From NCBI RefSeq assembly GCF_018446385.1, contig NC_055994.1:32696368-32760367 (forward strand): 64,000 nt of DNA, given 5' to 3'. The notes under the pieces were generated by a model that was given only the letters and a program-made list of their open reading frames with translations, searched no databases and was not told the origin of the DNA. Shown here piece after piece: positions 21,508 through 33,305 of the stretch. The position numbers and the translations under genes are program-made. Position 1 is the first letter of the stretch, and each line of letters begins with the position of its first letter. The DNA is from Zingiber officinale. Lineage: Eukaryota; Streptophyta; Magnoliopsida; Zingiberales; Zingiberaceae.

Positions 21508-23435
21508 ATGGGAACAAAGATTTCTATTGAAGAAAGTGCTAGAAACAACCAATTGTGCGCAAAAAACTTCCCATTTTTTATTTCTGAGAAAATGGAAGAA
21601 TTTGTAAAAAATACCAAAACTGCAAGTGATCTCAGTGTTAGTTTTGGGTACCAGTGCAGTACCTTTCAGATTAGCTCATCTGAAGCAAGTTCTGAGATGG
21701 AATCCTCTCCTAGTTTACATATCCAAGAATCCAACATGAAGATAAGAACCAGTTCTTTCTCCTGTTTGTCTGGTGCCGCACTCAGCGCAAATGCTACCTT
21801 GGCAAACACCAACATATGCAATGGTCTCATTGGAGAAGAGATTTTACCAGAACTAGACTCACCACAGTCTTTCAAAAGGGTGTCATCTTCTGCATCTCTC
21901 TCAAGACTGGACTTGCATTCATCACCTTCACCATCTGAAAACGGTATCCTCAGTGCTCCCACAAGGGTTCAGTCCTCAAGTTTTCTAAGTGCCATGGATG
22001 TGCAAATGGCTGGTGGAGCAGCTGGTGAAGATCGTGTTCAGGCAGTGTGCTCTGAAGAGAATGGATGGCTCTTCTGTGGAGTATATGATGGGTTCAATGG
22101 GCGAGATGCGGCTGATTATTTAGCTGTAACCCTTTATGAAAACATAGGCTGCAACTTGTTCTTGTTGGAGTGCAGTATTACTCAAAAAAATGCAGTGAAA
22201 AATATTGGCAGTAAGAGTGAGCTGTCCTTTACTATTGAGAGTGGGAACAGATTGGAGTCACTGTACTCTTTGGAGGAAGAGTTCTCATCAGATTCTTTCC
22301 AGCTAGGTGTGCTGAATTGCCTTGGTAATTCCTTGCTCCAAGCCGAGAATGATTTTATGTACAGGGTAGAGCAAGAAATGGAAGATAGACCTGACTTAGT
22401 TTCAGTCGGTTCTTGTGTCTTAACAGTGCTTCTCCGTGGCATGGACTTATATGTTATGAATCTAGGGGACAGTAGAGCTGTGCTTGCTACAATTTACGCA
22501 AAGAATGAAGCACCTCAAGCTATACAGCTAACAGAGAACCACTCACTTGAGAATGAGGCAGAATATAAGAGAATTTTATCTGATCATCCTGATGATCCTT
22601 CACCAATTGTGGGTGGGAGAGTGAAAGGAAAATTAAAACTTACACGAGCATTTGGTGTTGGTTACTTGAAGAAGGTACCTGTTTTAGATTTTTAATTAAA
22701 AGACAAAACCTTGACCGTTTATGTATCAGTGATTTTTTTGTTAAATATATTTTGCAGAAACATTTGAATGAAGCTCTAATGGGAATTCTTCGTGTTCGTG
22801 ACCTGCGTAGTCCACCATATGTTCATAATCATCCGTTCACTATGAGTCATAAAGTCTCAGAGAATGACCTGTTTGTTGTTTTGGGCAGTGATGGATTGTT
22901 CGACTTCTTCACAAATGATGAAGTTGTGCAGCTAGTTCACCAGTATATGCAGGACAATCCATTCGATGACCCAGCAAAACACTTGATCGAGCAGCTTGTG
23001 CTACGAGCTGCACAAAATTCTGGTATAACAAATGTACTATAATATGGTTTATCCGCGATGCAAACATTTGATTCAAACAAAGTATTGTGCAGATATGCAC
23101 CAACTTTTTCCTATTTAATTTTTTTGTTTCGATTTCTAGTTCGACTTAAACTGATTGATTGTATGTCTGAACATAGTTTGAACCTAGTAGGCTTTTTAAG
23201 TATGCATAAAATCTGAGATCTCTGTCCATTCTAGGAAAGCCAAGAATTTTAATGATTCTTGTAAGGTTTTTATCTTTAGCTTCTAAAACTATTCATATGT
23301 GATTCAGGTTTTTCTGTTGAGGAACTGATGAACATTCCTGTGGGAAGGAGAAGAAAGTACCACGACGATGTGACTGTCATTGTGATCATCCTTGGGAACA
23401 AGCAGCGAACCTCAACCGCATCGACATCGTTGTAG
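21508..23435 (+). CDS. Protein phosphatase 2C, PP2C 40 / POLTERGEIST-like type
   Basis: Serine/threonine phosphatase of the metal-dependent PP2C family. Coding exons: 21508-22674, 22758-23022 and 23308-23435 (stop TAG), joined at GT-AG introns in phases 0 and 1, giving 519 residues. The start is the first in-frame ATG after the acceptor at 21455; the frame is open upstream to that acceptor, so a further coding exon cannot be excluded. Metal-binding motifs are all present: GEDRV (D175), YDGFNG (D194), GSDGLFDFF (D434) and YHDDV (D497-D498), with NLGDSRAVL around 319-325. The N-terminal block SFSCLSGAALSANATLANT and the tail GRRRKYHDDVTVIVI are as I recall for Arabidopsis At3g16560 (PP2C 40, about 490 residues). 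PLL-type PP2Cs act in receptor-kinase signalling and cell-fate control; the exact role of this one is not inferable. It looks functional, with no stops or frameshifts. Confidence 0.93.
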
Positions 23436-24136
23436 AATAGTTGTGTTTGTTATGGTTTGAGAATAATGTTGTGGCATTTTGTATGGCAATGAAACAGTGC
23501 TATATGTCTTGGTGTAAATGCTTATGCATTGGTGTTTTGTTATGGCAAAGTATCGAGAATGTTCTCTTTTGATTGGGTTCAAGGACAGTGAGTATACATT
23601 AGATTAGATCCGACTCCGATTCGGAACTGATGGTTCTACGGTTAAGAACTGTTAGTTCGACTGTTCTTCTTAACTATTGATTCAACAGGTTTTGATAAGT
23701 CAACGCTTAACCTTAATCTTCCAACACAGTTATGGTTTATGATTTGGAATTGTCAATTTACGATTTGTCATGGTTCAATATTATTATTAATTTAAAAAAT
23801 TATAAATTTATATAAAAATATAAAAAAAATAACTTGTACTTATTTAAGTTGTATCTATTTTAAAAGAGTGTTCTGAACATTAGAAGTAAGGTCATCAATA
23901 TTTTCTTGTATCTCGGATGTTGAAGCTTGCTTGTGTTTATCATTAATAAATTGCTTATTGTGATCCTTATTTGAGAATTGAAAGTGATTGAGATTTCAGA
24001 ATTAAAAAATGAGAGAAGAGAATATGGTGTGGAAATGATAAAATGAATTACTTAATTTTAGAATTTGGAGAATGACAGACACTAAATTGTAATTATTAAT
24101 AAAAAAATATTAAATAATTTGAATAGTAAAAAAAAA
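23436..24136. other. PP2C 3' UTR and intergenic sequence
   Basis: 3' UTR probably covers roughly 23436-23560 (unique, T-rich, with AATGAA-like signals). After that, AT-rich intergenic sequence with no supported gene. Confidence 0.45.
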
Positions 24137-24343
24137 GTCCTCCCCTTCTTCAACCACGGAAGTTTTTTATCGGTCATCAGAGTAAATCAGGAAGCGCATA
24201 CGACGACAATCCTAGAAGCCCAGTATCCTTTGATTGTGCCCCGCATTTAGAGAAAAAATTTCTATAAATACGGCATAACTAAGGATCGAACCACTGGTAC
24301 CTGGGTGATAACTTGAATATCCTATTCCAACATCGTAACTTTG
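24137..24343 (-). mobile_element. SINE, family S1 copy 2
   Basis: Minus strand reads ACGATGTTGGAATAGGATAT, an A-box-like AAGTTATCACCCAGG region, B-box GGTTCGATCC, then the body shared with 2440-2628 and an AAAAAACTTCCGTGG end. Flanks AATAGTAAAAA (left) and AATAGTATAAA (right) look like a target duplication. Non-coding. This is the better-preserved copy of a family present twice in this window. Confidence 0.7.
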
Positions 24344-24477
24344 TAATAGTATAAATGAACTATTACAAAGCTGATTTCAATTATTTACTCTCCTGCTGTT
24401 CATTTTATCCGGTAAAAAAAAAATTATTGGATAGTTATTAAATAATTAATTAACAATTATGAATGTCAATATGTTAT

Positions 24478-24921
24478 AGTTTAAGTGGATTAGGAAAGTC
24501 AATTCGGATGGATAGAAGGTTTGGGTTAAGTTGACGCAAGAATTTTATAAAAAATCTTGATCTGAACTTGAACATAACCCGAAAACTTTAAACCCAAACC
24601 CGAATAACCCGGTTAAAAAAGTTTTTTTAAAATTATTTTTCTCTATAATTCTTCAATTTTATCTCAATACTTTATCATTATCATACTAATCTTGATATTG
24701 ATATACATAAAAGTATCTTAATTTTTAAAATTTAAATAACTCTAAAAAAAAACTCACTAAACCCTAAATTCAGGTCAATTTGGGTCAACACAAATCCAAT
24801 CCGATCCTAACATAATCCGAAAACCCTTAACTTGAACCCGACTCAAAACTCAAAAATCTCCAACTCGAACTCGATATTTTTTCCAATCAACTCATGTTGG
24901 GTTCATTTTTGACACCTCTAA
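24478..24921. repeat. Degenerate repeat of AACCCGA-type words, MITE-like
   Basis: Contains many AACCCGA / CCCGAATAACCC words, starts near GTCAATTCGGATGG and ends GGTTCATTTTTGACACCTCT, which is a partial inverted match. The pattern is like decayed non-autonomous DNA elements in plants. Ends and duplication are not clear. Confidence 0.4.
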
Positions 24922-25484
24922 GATATATAGGACATTTGGCTCTCACCCAAAGACCTAGGTTCAAGTCTTGACAATACTATTCTTTTTAACAAATTTTCAT
25001 CAATAAAAAAAACATCATCCATATTTTTTAAAAAATAACCTTTAGTTCATCGAGTATGATACGAGAAGGTTCATCAACGTGATCTGAAACATTAGGCATT
25101 GGCTCATTATTTGATGATTCGCCCACGGAATCGGTAATCAAATCTCTTTTTAATGAGAACATTTAAAATTTAAATGATCCACTTAAAAAATATTAAAGTA
25201 GCGAGACTTGTTATTAAAACATGGGCATATTAATTCTAGAGAATATTATTATTCAGTGATTTAAGTGACAGATCACTTTTGTTTTTTTGTTTTTGTTTTT
25301 TTTGATAATTTAGTATCCAGATTCGAAATTGATTAATCCTGAAGGTGGTTAGTTTAGTTCTAGAATTTTTTTTCCATTAATCACTAAAATAAATTAAAAG
25401 ACATGAATGATATATTGCTCCACAGTTACCGTGCTAAGATTATTTTCCAATTGAAAGAAATTAACCCGAAAGCTTACCGTTAGG
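24922..25484. other. AT-rich intergenic sequence
   Basis: No gene, RNA or clear repeat boundary seen. The short GACCTAGGTTCAAGTCTTGAC word near 24952 resembles a B-box, but no SINE body could be placed around it. Confidence 0.4.
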
Positions 25485-25516
25485 TGAAATCCTATGGAAG
25501 TGGTAGTCTAAAAGGA
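25485..25516. repeat. 32-bp host direct repeat, left copy
   Basis: TGAAATCC(T/C)ATG... through ...CTAAAAGGA recurs at 37156-37187 on the other side of element E. The host probably had a small tandem duplication with E inserted at its junction. Confidence 0.75.
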
Positions 25517-25521
25517 TGAAT

Positions 25522-26056
25522 TGATAGTTCTCGTAAAACCTAGGCCGCATGAATTCTAAACAACCGAAATAAGAATTCGAATAGGAAAAACACGAACATA
25601 TGAGCATGAATCTTCGTTTCATCGAGAACATGACATAAGAAAGTAAATACTATAATTACAAAGAACCTGAATGCAGCGGAATTGTCATTGTTCTTCGTGT
25701 ACAGCTCGTCAATCCAATAATCCCGCGGAAGAAGAAGAAGGAGAAGAAGGAGAAGAAGGTTGGCCTTCCGGAGGGGTTAGGGTTGACGGCGCCGAATCCT
25801 CTTCGTCAACGGGGAACGAAGAGACGTCTAAAAGATTACCCTAATCCTCTGGGAACCAACCCTATATATAATGAACATCTATTATCAGCCTATCGATGAT
25901 AATAGATGCGGGACTATAGGTTCTACATATATGAGATTCACATCCAATTACCTGAAACCCACTAGACATAAGTTAGATCACTTTAAAGAGTTCGAATCAT
26001 ATTCACGTGTGCAACTTACAAATAAGCTCACCTAATAGGGATAATTATATCCAACA
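25522..26056 (-). repeat. 3' LTR of element E
   Basis: 535 bp, ends as for the partner at 36639-37155. Carries an extra GAAGGAGAA-type trinucleotide expansion at about 25735-25758 relative to the other LTR. A TATA-like TATATATA occurs near 25862-25869. Confidence 0.88.
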
Positions 26057-26612
26057 ATCTTCCAATTGGGCTATATGTGAGTTGTATGTGAAATACAAGT
26101 AAAACTTTAGTTGATATCAAACTTTATTTGTACAAAATACCCTTGTAAATAATTTAGTCCATTAACTTCATTGGTATATGACTAAAGAGGTCATAACTAC
26201 TATATATGATCATAACAAGCCCCAACAGTAATCACAATACTAATGTCATTAATAACATAGATCAAGATGTGGATGTGTAGAGTGGAAATTACATGAAATG
26301 TGATCAATACATGTCAATTTCCAATTGGTCCTAAGATGACCTCAAAAGAGGTCAGATCATATTTGTAAAATACTTTATGCTAAACTGCAATAGCAAATCA
26401 TGATCAACTTTATGATTCCAAAAGGAATCTTTATCATATTTATAAATATCAAATGCTAAACAGCAGTAGTAAATGATGATATTACAATCAAAGTGTCAAA
26501 CAAATATGTAAATTCCCATTAATATTTTGAACTTTAAGTATGTATAATAATCAAAACAAAATATTTATTTTTATTATCAAATATAGAGCAATAAGATAAA
26601 TACAAACTCCCA

Positions 26613-28754
26613 CTAGATAAGTTCTTCTTCCATAAGAAGGACTCCCATATCTACAACATGCGCATGAAACACCTTAGGCACTAAGCCTTTGGTGAGTGGA
26701 TCGACCAACATGGAATCTGTGCTGATGTGCTCTACCATAATCTGATAACTCTGAACTCTTTCTTTAAATGCTAGAAACTTGATGTCGATGTGCTTGGACT
26801 TTGATGTACTGCGGTTGTTCTTGGCATAAAGTTCTGCGGCTTTATTATCACAGTAGATTCTCAGTGGCTTGTCAATGCCATCAATAATCTGTAATATGCT
26901 ATGATGAAGTTCCGCAGCCAAATCCAGTGATTGGATGCTTCGTAGCATGCTACTAACTCAACCTCCATAGTAGAAGTGGCTACTAGTGTCTGTTTGGCGC
27001 TCTTCCAAGATATAGCCCCTCCAACAAGCATGAAGATATAGTCCGAAGTGGACCTCCTGCTATCCAAGCATCCAGCAAAATCAGAGTCCGAATATCCAAT
27101 CACCTCAAAGTGATATGATCTATGATATGTGAGCATATGTCCTTTGGTTCTTTGCAAATACTGCATCACTCTCTTTACCGCTTTCCAGTGTGACGGTCCT
27201 GGGTTACTAACATATCTGCCTAACATCCCCACTATAAATGTTATATCTAGTCGAGTATAAACTTGTGCATACATGAGACTTCCCACTGCTAACACATATG
27301 GGAATTGATCCATCTCCTTTATTTCAAGTTCAAGCCGTGGACACTGCTGCAAGCTGAACTTGTCACCTCTTGACATAGGTGTGTCACTGGGTATACAATT
27401 CTGCATATCATACCTTATAAGCACCTTTTCAATATAGGCCTGTTGTGAAAGTCCAAGAATGCCTCTTGAACGATTATGATAGATCTGTATGCCTAAAACA
27501 AAGGATGTTTTACCAAGATCTTTCATTTCAAAATTACCAGATAGAAATGACTTAGTTTGAAACAACAGATCCTTATTATTGCTCGCAAGCAATATATCAT
27601 CCACATATAAAACAAGTATAACAAACTTGCTCCCACTGAACTTAACATATATGCACTAATCAACGAGGTTCTCTTTAAATCCAAATGAGGTAACCACTTG
27701 ATCAAATTTCCGGTACCACTAACGGGACGCCTGCTTTAAACCATAAATGAACTTCTTTAATCTACATACTAGGTGCTTTGAGTCTTTAGACTCAAAGTTC
27801 TCTGGTTGCACTATATATATAGAGTCCTCTATGTCTCCATTGAGGAATGCAGTATTTACGTCCATTTGATGTAGCTCCAAATCATAATAAGCTACAAGTG
27901 TCATTATTACCCTAAGGGAGTCTTTCGTCGACACACGTGAGAAAGTTTCTTTGTAATCAATGTCATCTTTCTGAATGAATCCCTTGGCAACAAGATGAGC
28001 CTTATACTTTTCGACATTGCCCCTTGAATTCCACTTAGTTTTAAATATCCATTTATAGCCAACGGACTTCTTTCCTTTAGGCAATTCGACAAGTTCCCAA
28101 ACATCATTGTCCGTCATAGACTTCGACTCTTCTTGCATGGCGTTAATCCACCTTTCAGGATCAGAGTATTGTTTGACTTCTTGAAAAGATGTAGGATCAC
28201 TCTCTAACCCTATGTCAAAATCATGCTCTTGGAGATAAACATAATCACGAGAATTTGTGCTTCTCTGTTCCCTTGTCGATCGCCTTAAAGGCACTTGTGT
28301 TTGAGGTGGTTGAGGTACTTGCTTATCAATATGAGGAAATACTTCAATTTCAGTGGTAGGTTCCTCCAATTACATTGGAGATGTCATGGGAATATCTTGG
28401 TTCACTACACTTACTGGATGTGTGATACCCATAATGTGCGGTATTGTAATCATACCGCTACTGATCGCACTAGTAGTGACCATAAGAGGATTGTCAACAC
28501 ATTCTCAAAAGATATTTCCCTGATTTTATCACTCTCACTGTCCTCAATGAACTTGGCATTTCCCGTTTCGAAGAAGGATCTATTAAAGGGATCATAAAAT
28601 TTATACCCTCTTGACTTCTCAGAGTATCCTACAAAATTACAGCTAACCGTTCTTGAGTCTAATTTCTTTTCATTAGACTTGTAAGGCCTAGCTTCAGCTG
28701 GACAACCCTAGACGTGTAAGTTCCTAATGCTAGGCTTCTTACCCGTCCACATCT
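26613..28754 (-). pseudogene. Element E pol: integrase end, reverse transcriptase and RNase H
   Basis: From high to low coordinates: integrase-linker region with LRRSTREQRSTNSRDY near 28270, RT motifs SVGYKWIFKTKWNSRG (about 28020-28070), VAKGFIQKDDIDYKETFS (about 27945-27995), LHQMDVNTAFLNGD (about 27840-27880), YGLKQASR (about 27725), then YVDD (about 27597-27608), KDLGKTSFVLGI, and RNase H with DSDFAGCLDSRRSTSDY (about 27040-27090) and CDNKAAELYAKN (about 26820-26855). The usual GDTFSPV motif reads KETFSRV. Frame changes near 27705 and 26930 and a stop near 27720 break it. Confidence 0.88.
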
Positions 28755-28924
28755 CGAATTGTAACAACCCAAATTTCCTCATTTGGAGTTCTAATAGAGG
28801 TTAAAAATATTTAGAAATACTTTAGAAATATTCTAGAGACTTTTAAAAATTTTTAGAGTATTTTTATGCAATTTTTGGAAGTCGTTTGGTATTTTTACTA
28901 AACAAAGGAAGTTTTGACAAAAAG

Positions 28925-29150
28925 ATGTCCAAGCCGAGGTTCGAACCAGCGACCTTTGACTCGGTCAAAACCTGACTGACCAAGTGTGCAAGCAGTTATT
29001 ACTTGATCAAATAAGGGTCGAATTGTATTTAAGTAATAAATAGTTAATAGCAGAATAAAAGGAGAATAAAAGGCTCGGCTGGGGATTTGAACCTGCGGCC
29101 TTTGGCTTGGTCAAAACCTGGCTGACCAAGTGTTCACGCAGCCGGTTTTG
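28925..29150. repeat. Two tRNA-like motif copies in LTR F
   Basis: Copies at about 28935-29000 and 29088-29150 share GGTTCGAACC / GATTTGAACC, GACCTTTGACTCGGTCAAAA-like sequence and CTGACCAAGTGT. The first part resembles the T-arm of a tRNA, but there is no full cloverleaf. Confidence 0.6.
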
Positions 29151-29905
29151 TTTAAAAAGGGTAGCAAATTTATTTAAAGAAGTTAATAGAATATTGAGTT
29201 ATAAAAGAGAAACTTAACTTAGGGCTTGATTGACCCGATCAGAATCCTTCTCCTCTCCTTTTTCTGCGCGCAGCCGACGGTGACTTCTCAGGCGGAGAAC
29301 AAAGTCGCGGCTAGGGCATAGCTTTCCGACGGCCGGCCAAGGTTCATCCGAGAGCTCTTTGCCTTCCCGAGATCCTCTCACCGAGAAAAAGCTATAGGCG
29401 CAAGGAGAGGCTGGAAAACTCGAGTTATCCGAACCCTAGAAGCCTTTTCTCCTTCGGTAGAGAGTCTAAGAACGTAATGTAAGTTGCTACTCACCTGCAG
29501 TAGGATAGCTCCGAGGTTTATTTCTTGTTCTTTTCCTTGTTCCCAAAGCTTTGCATGAAACCTTAGAGTTTACTTGTAGTTTTCTTGTGGCCTTTGATCC
29601 CTGTGTTGTGAATTTGGATGAAAGGTTTCAATCTTGATGTTCTCATGGTTTCCTTGAAGTGGGATATGTGTTCACAGAATCGGAATTTTGGGTACTGGGT
29701 TGTGTTGCTTGGTATTTCCACCGTGGAGTTCCCTTACCTTGCTTATTGGTCGAGTCATGGTATGTAGATATGTGGATTGATGGCGCTCTTCTACTTAACA
29801 CTCACCTGTACAGATTTGGTTTGGGGGGTATTAAGTAGTAGCTTCTTCTTAAATTCTTTTAAAGATGCATGTTCACAAAGTAGCAGACAAATGCCATAGC
29901 CATAC

Positions 29906-30282
29906 CATGCAAAACGTCATGTAAAGAGCCCATAGTTGCAAATTCATAGGCCAACAGACGCGTGTTTTCCCTCCGCACAGTATCCCAGAATCTCAACCAA
30001 ATTTTCATGCTTCAATCTGGATACAGTAGCAACCTGAGACAAAAATTCATTTGAGTCATCTTTAGAAGCATCAAGCTTCTTCACAGCAACATGCTTCCCA
30101 TTATATAGAATTGCAAAGTACACCCTTCCATATGACCCTTCCCCTACCAGACACTATGAATCAAAATTATCAGACTTTTGTTTCAGTTCCTCTAATGATA
30201 ATGCAGACAACTGAATAACTGGTGGTCCCTTTGGTATGACATTTTTAACAGGAGAAGAATACTTCGAGCCTGTTGGTGGTCT
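29906..30282 (-). pseudogene. PTI1-like protein kinase exon fragment captured in LTR F
   Basis: On the minus strand a full kinase exon can be read between a TTTTCAATCTCAG acceptor (ending 30283) and a CATG/GTATGG donor (beginning 29905). Motifs: [37 protein letters not shown] (ATP-binding loop), [13 protein letters not shown] (the catalytic-type lysine), [37 protein letters not shown]. These are typical of plant PTI1-like receptor-like cytoplasmic kinases. It has a stop after SDNFDS and a one-base insertion after EGK, so it is non-functional. Retained splice signals mean the source was genomic DNA or unspliced RNA, not mature mRNA. Confidence 0.8.
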
Positions 30283-30733
30283 CTGAGATTGAAAAGAAAG
30301 AAAGGGTTTGATTAGTTATATTTTGATAGTATGCAAAATTTTGTTAAGTTAATATGCAGATTTTTGTTAAGCTTAGTATAGTGCAGATTTTTGTTAAGTA
30401 TCATAGTACAAATTTTGGTTAAGAATTATAGTTTTAGAATTTGTTTAAGCATACAGATTTAAGTTTATTTGCCACTTCAATATGCATGATTGTGTGTTAC
30501 TTAGTTGATTTCACTTATAGATGCATATGGAAAAATACCCTAACAGTATTTTGGGTTTAAGGAAGGTAAAAGAAAGAATAAAGAAAAGAAAGAAAAGGTC
30601 AAGGCCTTAAGTAGATCCCAAAGTCAAGACTTTAGGGATTTTGGCACACAAGGTGCTTATTAAAATGCCGAGGCATTATATATTAGAAGTATTAAAAGAT
30701 AACAAGTATTTTACTTTTATCAGTGGCACTGTA

Positions 30734-30854
30734 CTGTACTCTCAGTTGTCCTTAGGTTGGGCTCCCATAGTCGTCCCTAGGTTTAGATAACCTAGTATGC
30801 AGGACTCTCAGTTGTCCTTGGGTTGGGCTCCCATAGTCGTCCCTAGGTTTAGAT
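30734..30854. repeat. 67-bp tandem duplication next to LTR C
   Basis: CTCAGTTGTCCTT(A/G)GGTTGG, GCTCCCATAGTCGTCCCTAG and GTTTAGAT occur twice in tandem. LTR C inserted at the end of the second copy. Confidence 0.85.
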
Positions 30855-32331
30855 TGATAGGATCGAGTAGCGCGATAGAGGGGGGGGGGGGTGAATATCG
30901 CTTCTTTTTTTAAAACTATTCTTTTCGTATTTAAATCAAAGTCGTGCACAGCGGAAAGTAAATAGAGACACAAATGTTTTACTTCGTTCGGAGCCTAGCT
31001 CGACTCCTACTCGAAGGCCCGCGGTCTTTGACCGCACCGATGGGCAATCACTATATTTCTTCTTTCCGAAATCCTTCGAAAAGAAGCAAATCGTACAAGT
31101 ATGAGCAAGATAGTAACACCCTACTATCTTGCTTAAGTTAAATACAATGCAAGAAAAAAGTAAAGTTATACCGACAAGAAGATTGAAAGACAAAGCTTGT
31201 GGTCGGCACTTTCGGGCAATGTGGCTTGTTGAATTAACGAAGACGTGTAGCTCAAATTGCTTGCAGAACAGAGCTTTGGTTTTTCAGAAAAATTATCTTC
31301 GCCTCTGTCTTCGAGCCTGGTTTTATAGGTGGACTGAGGTTCGGTCGACCGATCCCTCTATTCGGTCGACCGAACCAGCTCCGATCACCCACAGCTGGAA
31401 TCTGACGCTGGCTCGTAAATTCTACATTAACTGGCCTTCAATGGTTCGATCGACCGAACCCTTTTATCGGTCGACCGAACAAGCTTTTACCTTGTTCGTC
31501 GAAGTATGCCAGAATCATGAATTAATGGGCAATTAATGTTGATTGGATCGGTCGACCGATCCCTAGGTTCGGTCGACCGATCAGCTTATTTCCTTTGCTT
31601 GCTGGTCGGTGCCGGTGAGCTGGCTTTGCTGAGTCATCAAGTTCGGTCGACCGATCTTACTATTCGGTCGACCGATCAAGCTTTGATCGAACTTTGACTT
31701 TGATCTGTTCTGAACTGTTTGCTTTATGTTATGCTCATGTTCGATCGACTGAACCGCTGGTTTGGTCGACCGATCCAGTCTGTCCTGCAACACAGTGTTA
31801 GAACAAAAACTTCCTGCAACACAGATGTTAGCACACAGCATAATAATGAATAAAAGACAGCATAATGAGTAATATAAAAGACAGCAATAGAACTGTCTTG
31901 ATCTCAACTTAGAAACCTTCTCGGTTTCTTCAGTTGGATCAGCGGCCTAAGGTTGTTCCCTCCGGGAACCCGACCTCACTGTCGCTCCTCCAGTTTGCTT
32001 ACCTCAACCTACCTGCCAAACTTTGATCCTCCAGATCTAGTTTGGACTTCTCACTCAGCCTTGATCGGCTCCCCAGGACTTTTTCTTTGATCTTCGGTCC
32101 TTCAGACCTCTCGATCACATTGCCAAGCTTCGTCTCCCGTCAACCTACTTGGACTTTCACCTGGGTTCCACAATCTGCTAAGATTTCTCCTGCCTAGCCT
32201 TCAACTAGGTCTTTCCCGGTTGAGTAAATATTCTGCACACTCAGTAAACTTGTTAGATCATAACTATACTTAACTTGAACCTTTGACAACATCAAAACTC
32301 AGGTTTGATTCTGGTGCATCTTGCACCAACA
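30855..32331 (-). mobile_element. Solo LTR C (palindrome-LTR family, TCGGTCGACCGA word)
   Basis: Plus-strand ends TGATAGGATCGAG and TTGCACCAACA; perfect 5-bp duplication TAGAT (30850-30854 and 32332-32336). The minus strand is the sense of the LTR, by similarity of the ends with LTRs A and B (start TGTTGGTGCAA, end ...TATTCACCCCCC...). Length 1477 bp. From 31341 to 31777 it has five doublets of the 12-bp palindrome TCGGTCGACCGA and variants. A TATAAAA box on the minus strand (31321-31327) follows. A G-run of 12 occurs at about 30881-30892. No coding capacity. Confidence 0.85.
31321..31327 (-). promoter_or_regulatory. TATA-like box of LTR C
   Basis: TATAAAA on the minus strand, about 14 bp downstream of the nearest TCGGTCGACCGA palindrome in the LTR sense. 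Confidence 0.55.
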
Positions 32332-33305
32332 TAGATAACCTAGTAAACCCTACTAGATTCGGGCCCAGCTATCTCGGGTCTAGTTAGGGATGCGCGCATA
32401 GCAAGTACAGTTGCCGGGCCCAAGAAGAAAGTTGATTATTATTTTGAAGTATTATAAGTATAAGCTTTTGAATAAGTAAAAATAAGTTTCACACAAGTAT
32501 AAAAGTATTAAAGTAAAAGTTTTAAACAAGTGGAATAAAAGAATAAGTTTAGAACAAATGAAATAAGTTTTATTTTGTTCTGAATCAGCAAGTTTAGTTT
32601 TCTTTTATGCTAGCATGTTATTTAGATTAGCTTACTGTTCTTTACTATTAGAAGAGCATGAGTAGTTTTACATGTTTAGCATTTCAGCTTGTTTGATTCT
32701 TTTACTAGTAGATGAGCATGAGTAGTTTTCCTTTGAGAATTCAGTTTTAATTTTCAGTATATTCACATGTATATCGAGATTTTGTGAGTTAGTAGCGCTT
32801 ACTAAGCATTTTGCTTATAGTTTGCATTTCCTCTTACTGCAGATAAAGGAAAGCGACAAGGTGGCGCAGATGATGTGTGATGCCAGGACTATGGAAATCT
32901 TGGGACTAGAAAGGAGTTCCTTTAGTCTTCTTTCCTTATTCTTTTTAGTTTCCGCATTTTAGTTATTGTAAACATTTGAGACTGTACTTTACACTCCGCG
33001 TCATTCGTGTTTATTCTTGTTCTAGGTTGTATGTAGGATGAGTTTAGTTTAGTAAGTAAATATTTGTGTGTTTGATACTTATTTAACTGCATGGGTGTTT
33101 GATAAATGTTCCAGCTGTCTGTGGCTGATGTATACTATGTTTGTATCTTGGTTTATGGTCATCGGTACAGGGGAGACTCTGCCGAGATTTTTCGGTAGGG
33201 ATTCCTCGTGGTTTTTAATTATACCGGTTAAGTAGAGTTAGTAGTTAAGTAACGGTCACTCTTAGAGAGTAGTAGAGTATTTAGAAGGGTGGTCGTTACA
33301 CGAAT

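Larger units (their letters stand above)
28760..33300. mobile_element. Giant solo LTR F (gypsy Tekay/Del-like) inserted in E
   Basis: Begins TGTAACAACCC and ends GGTCGTTACA, with a perfect 5-bp duplication CGAAT (28755-28759 and 33301-33305). Removing the nested LTR C leaves about 3.06 kb. TGTAAC...GTTACA ends and a ~3-kb LTR fit Tekay/Del-type Ty3/gypsy elements, as I know them. No primer site, coding region or second LTR. It carries a duplicated tRNA-like motif (28925-29150), a PTI1-like kinase exon (29906-30282) and a 67-bp tandem duplication (about 30734-30850). Orientation was not fixed. Confidence 0.78.
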
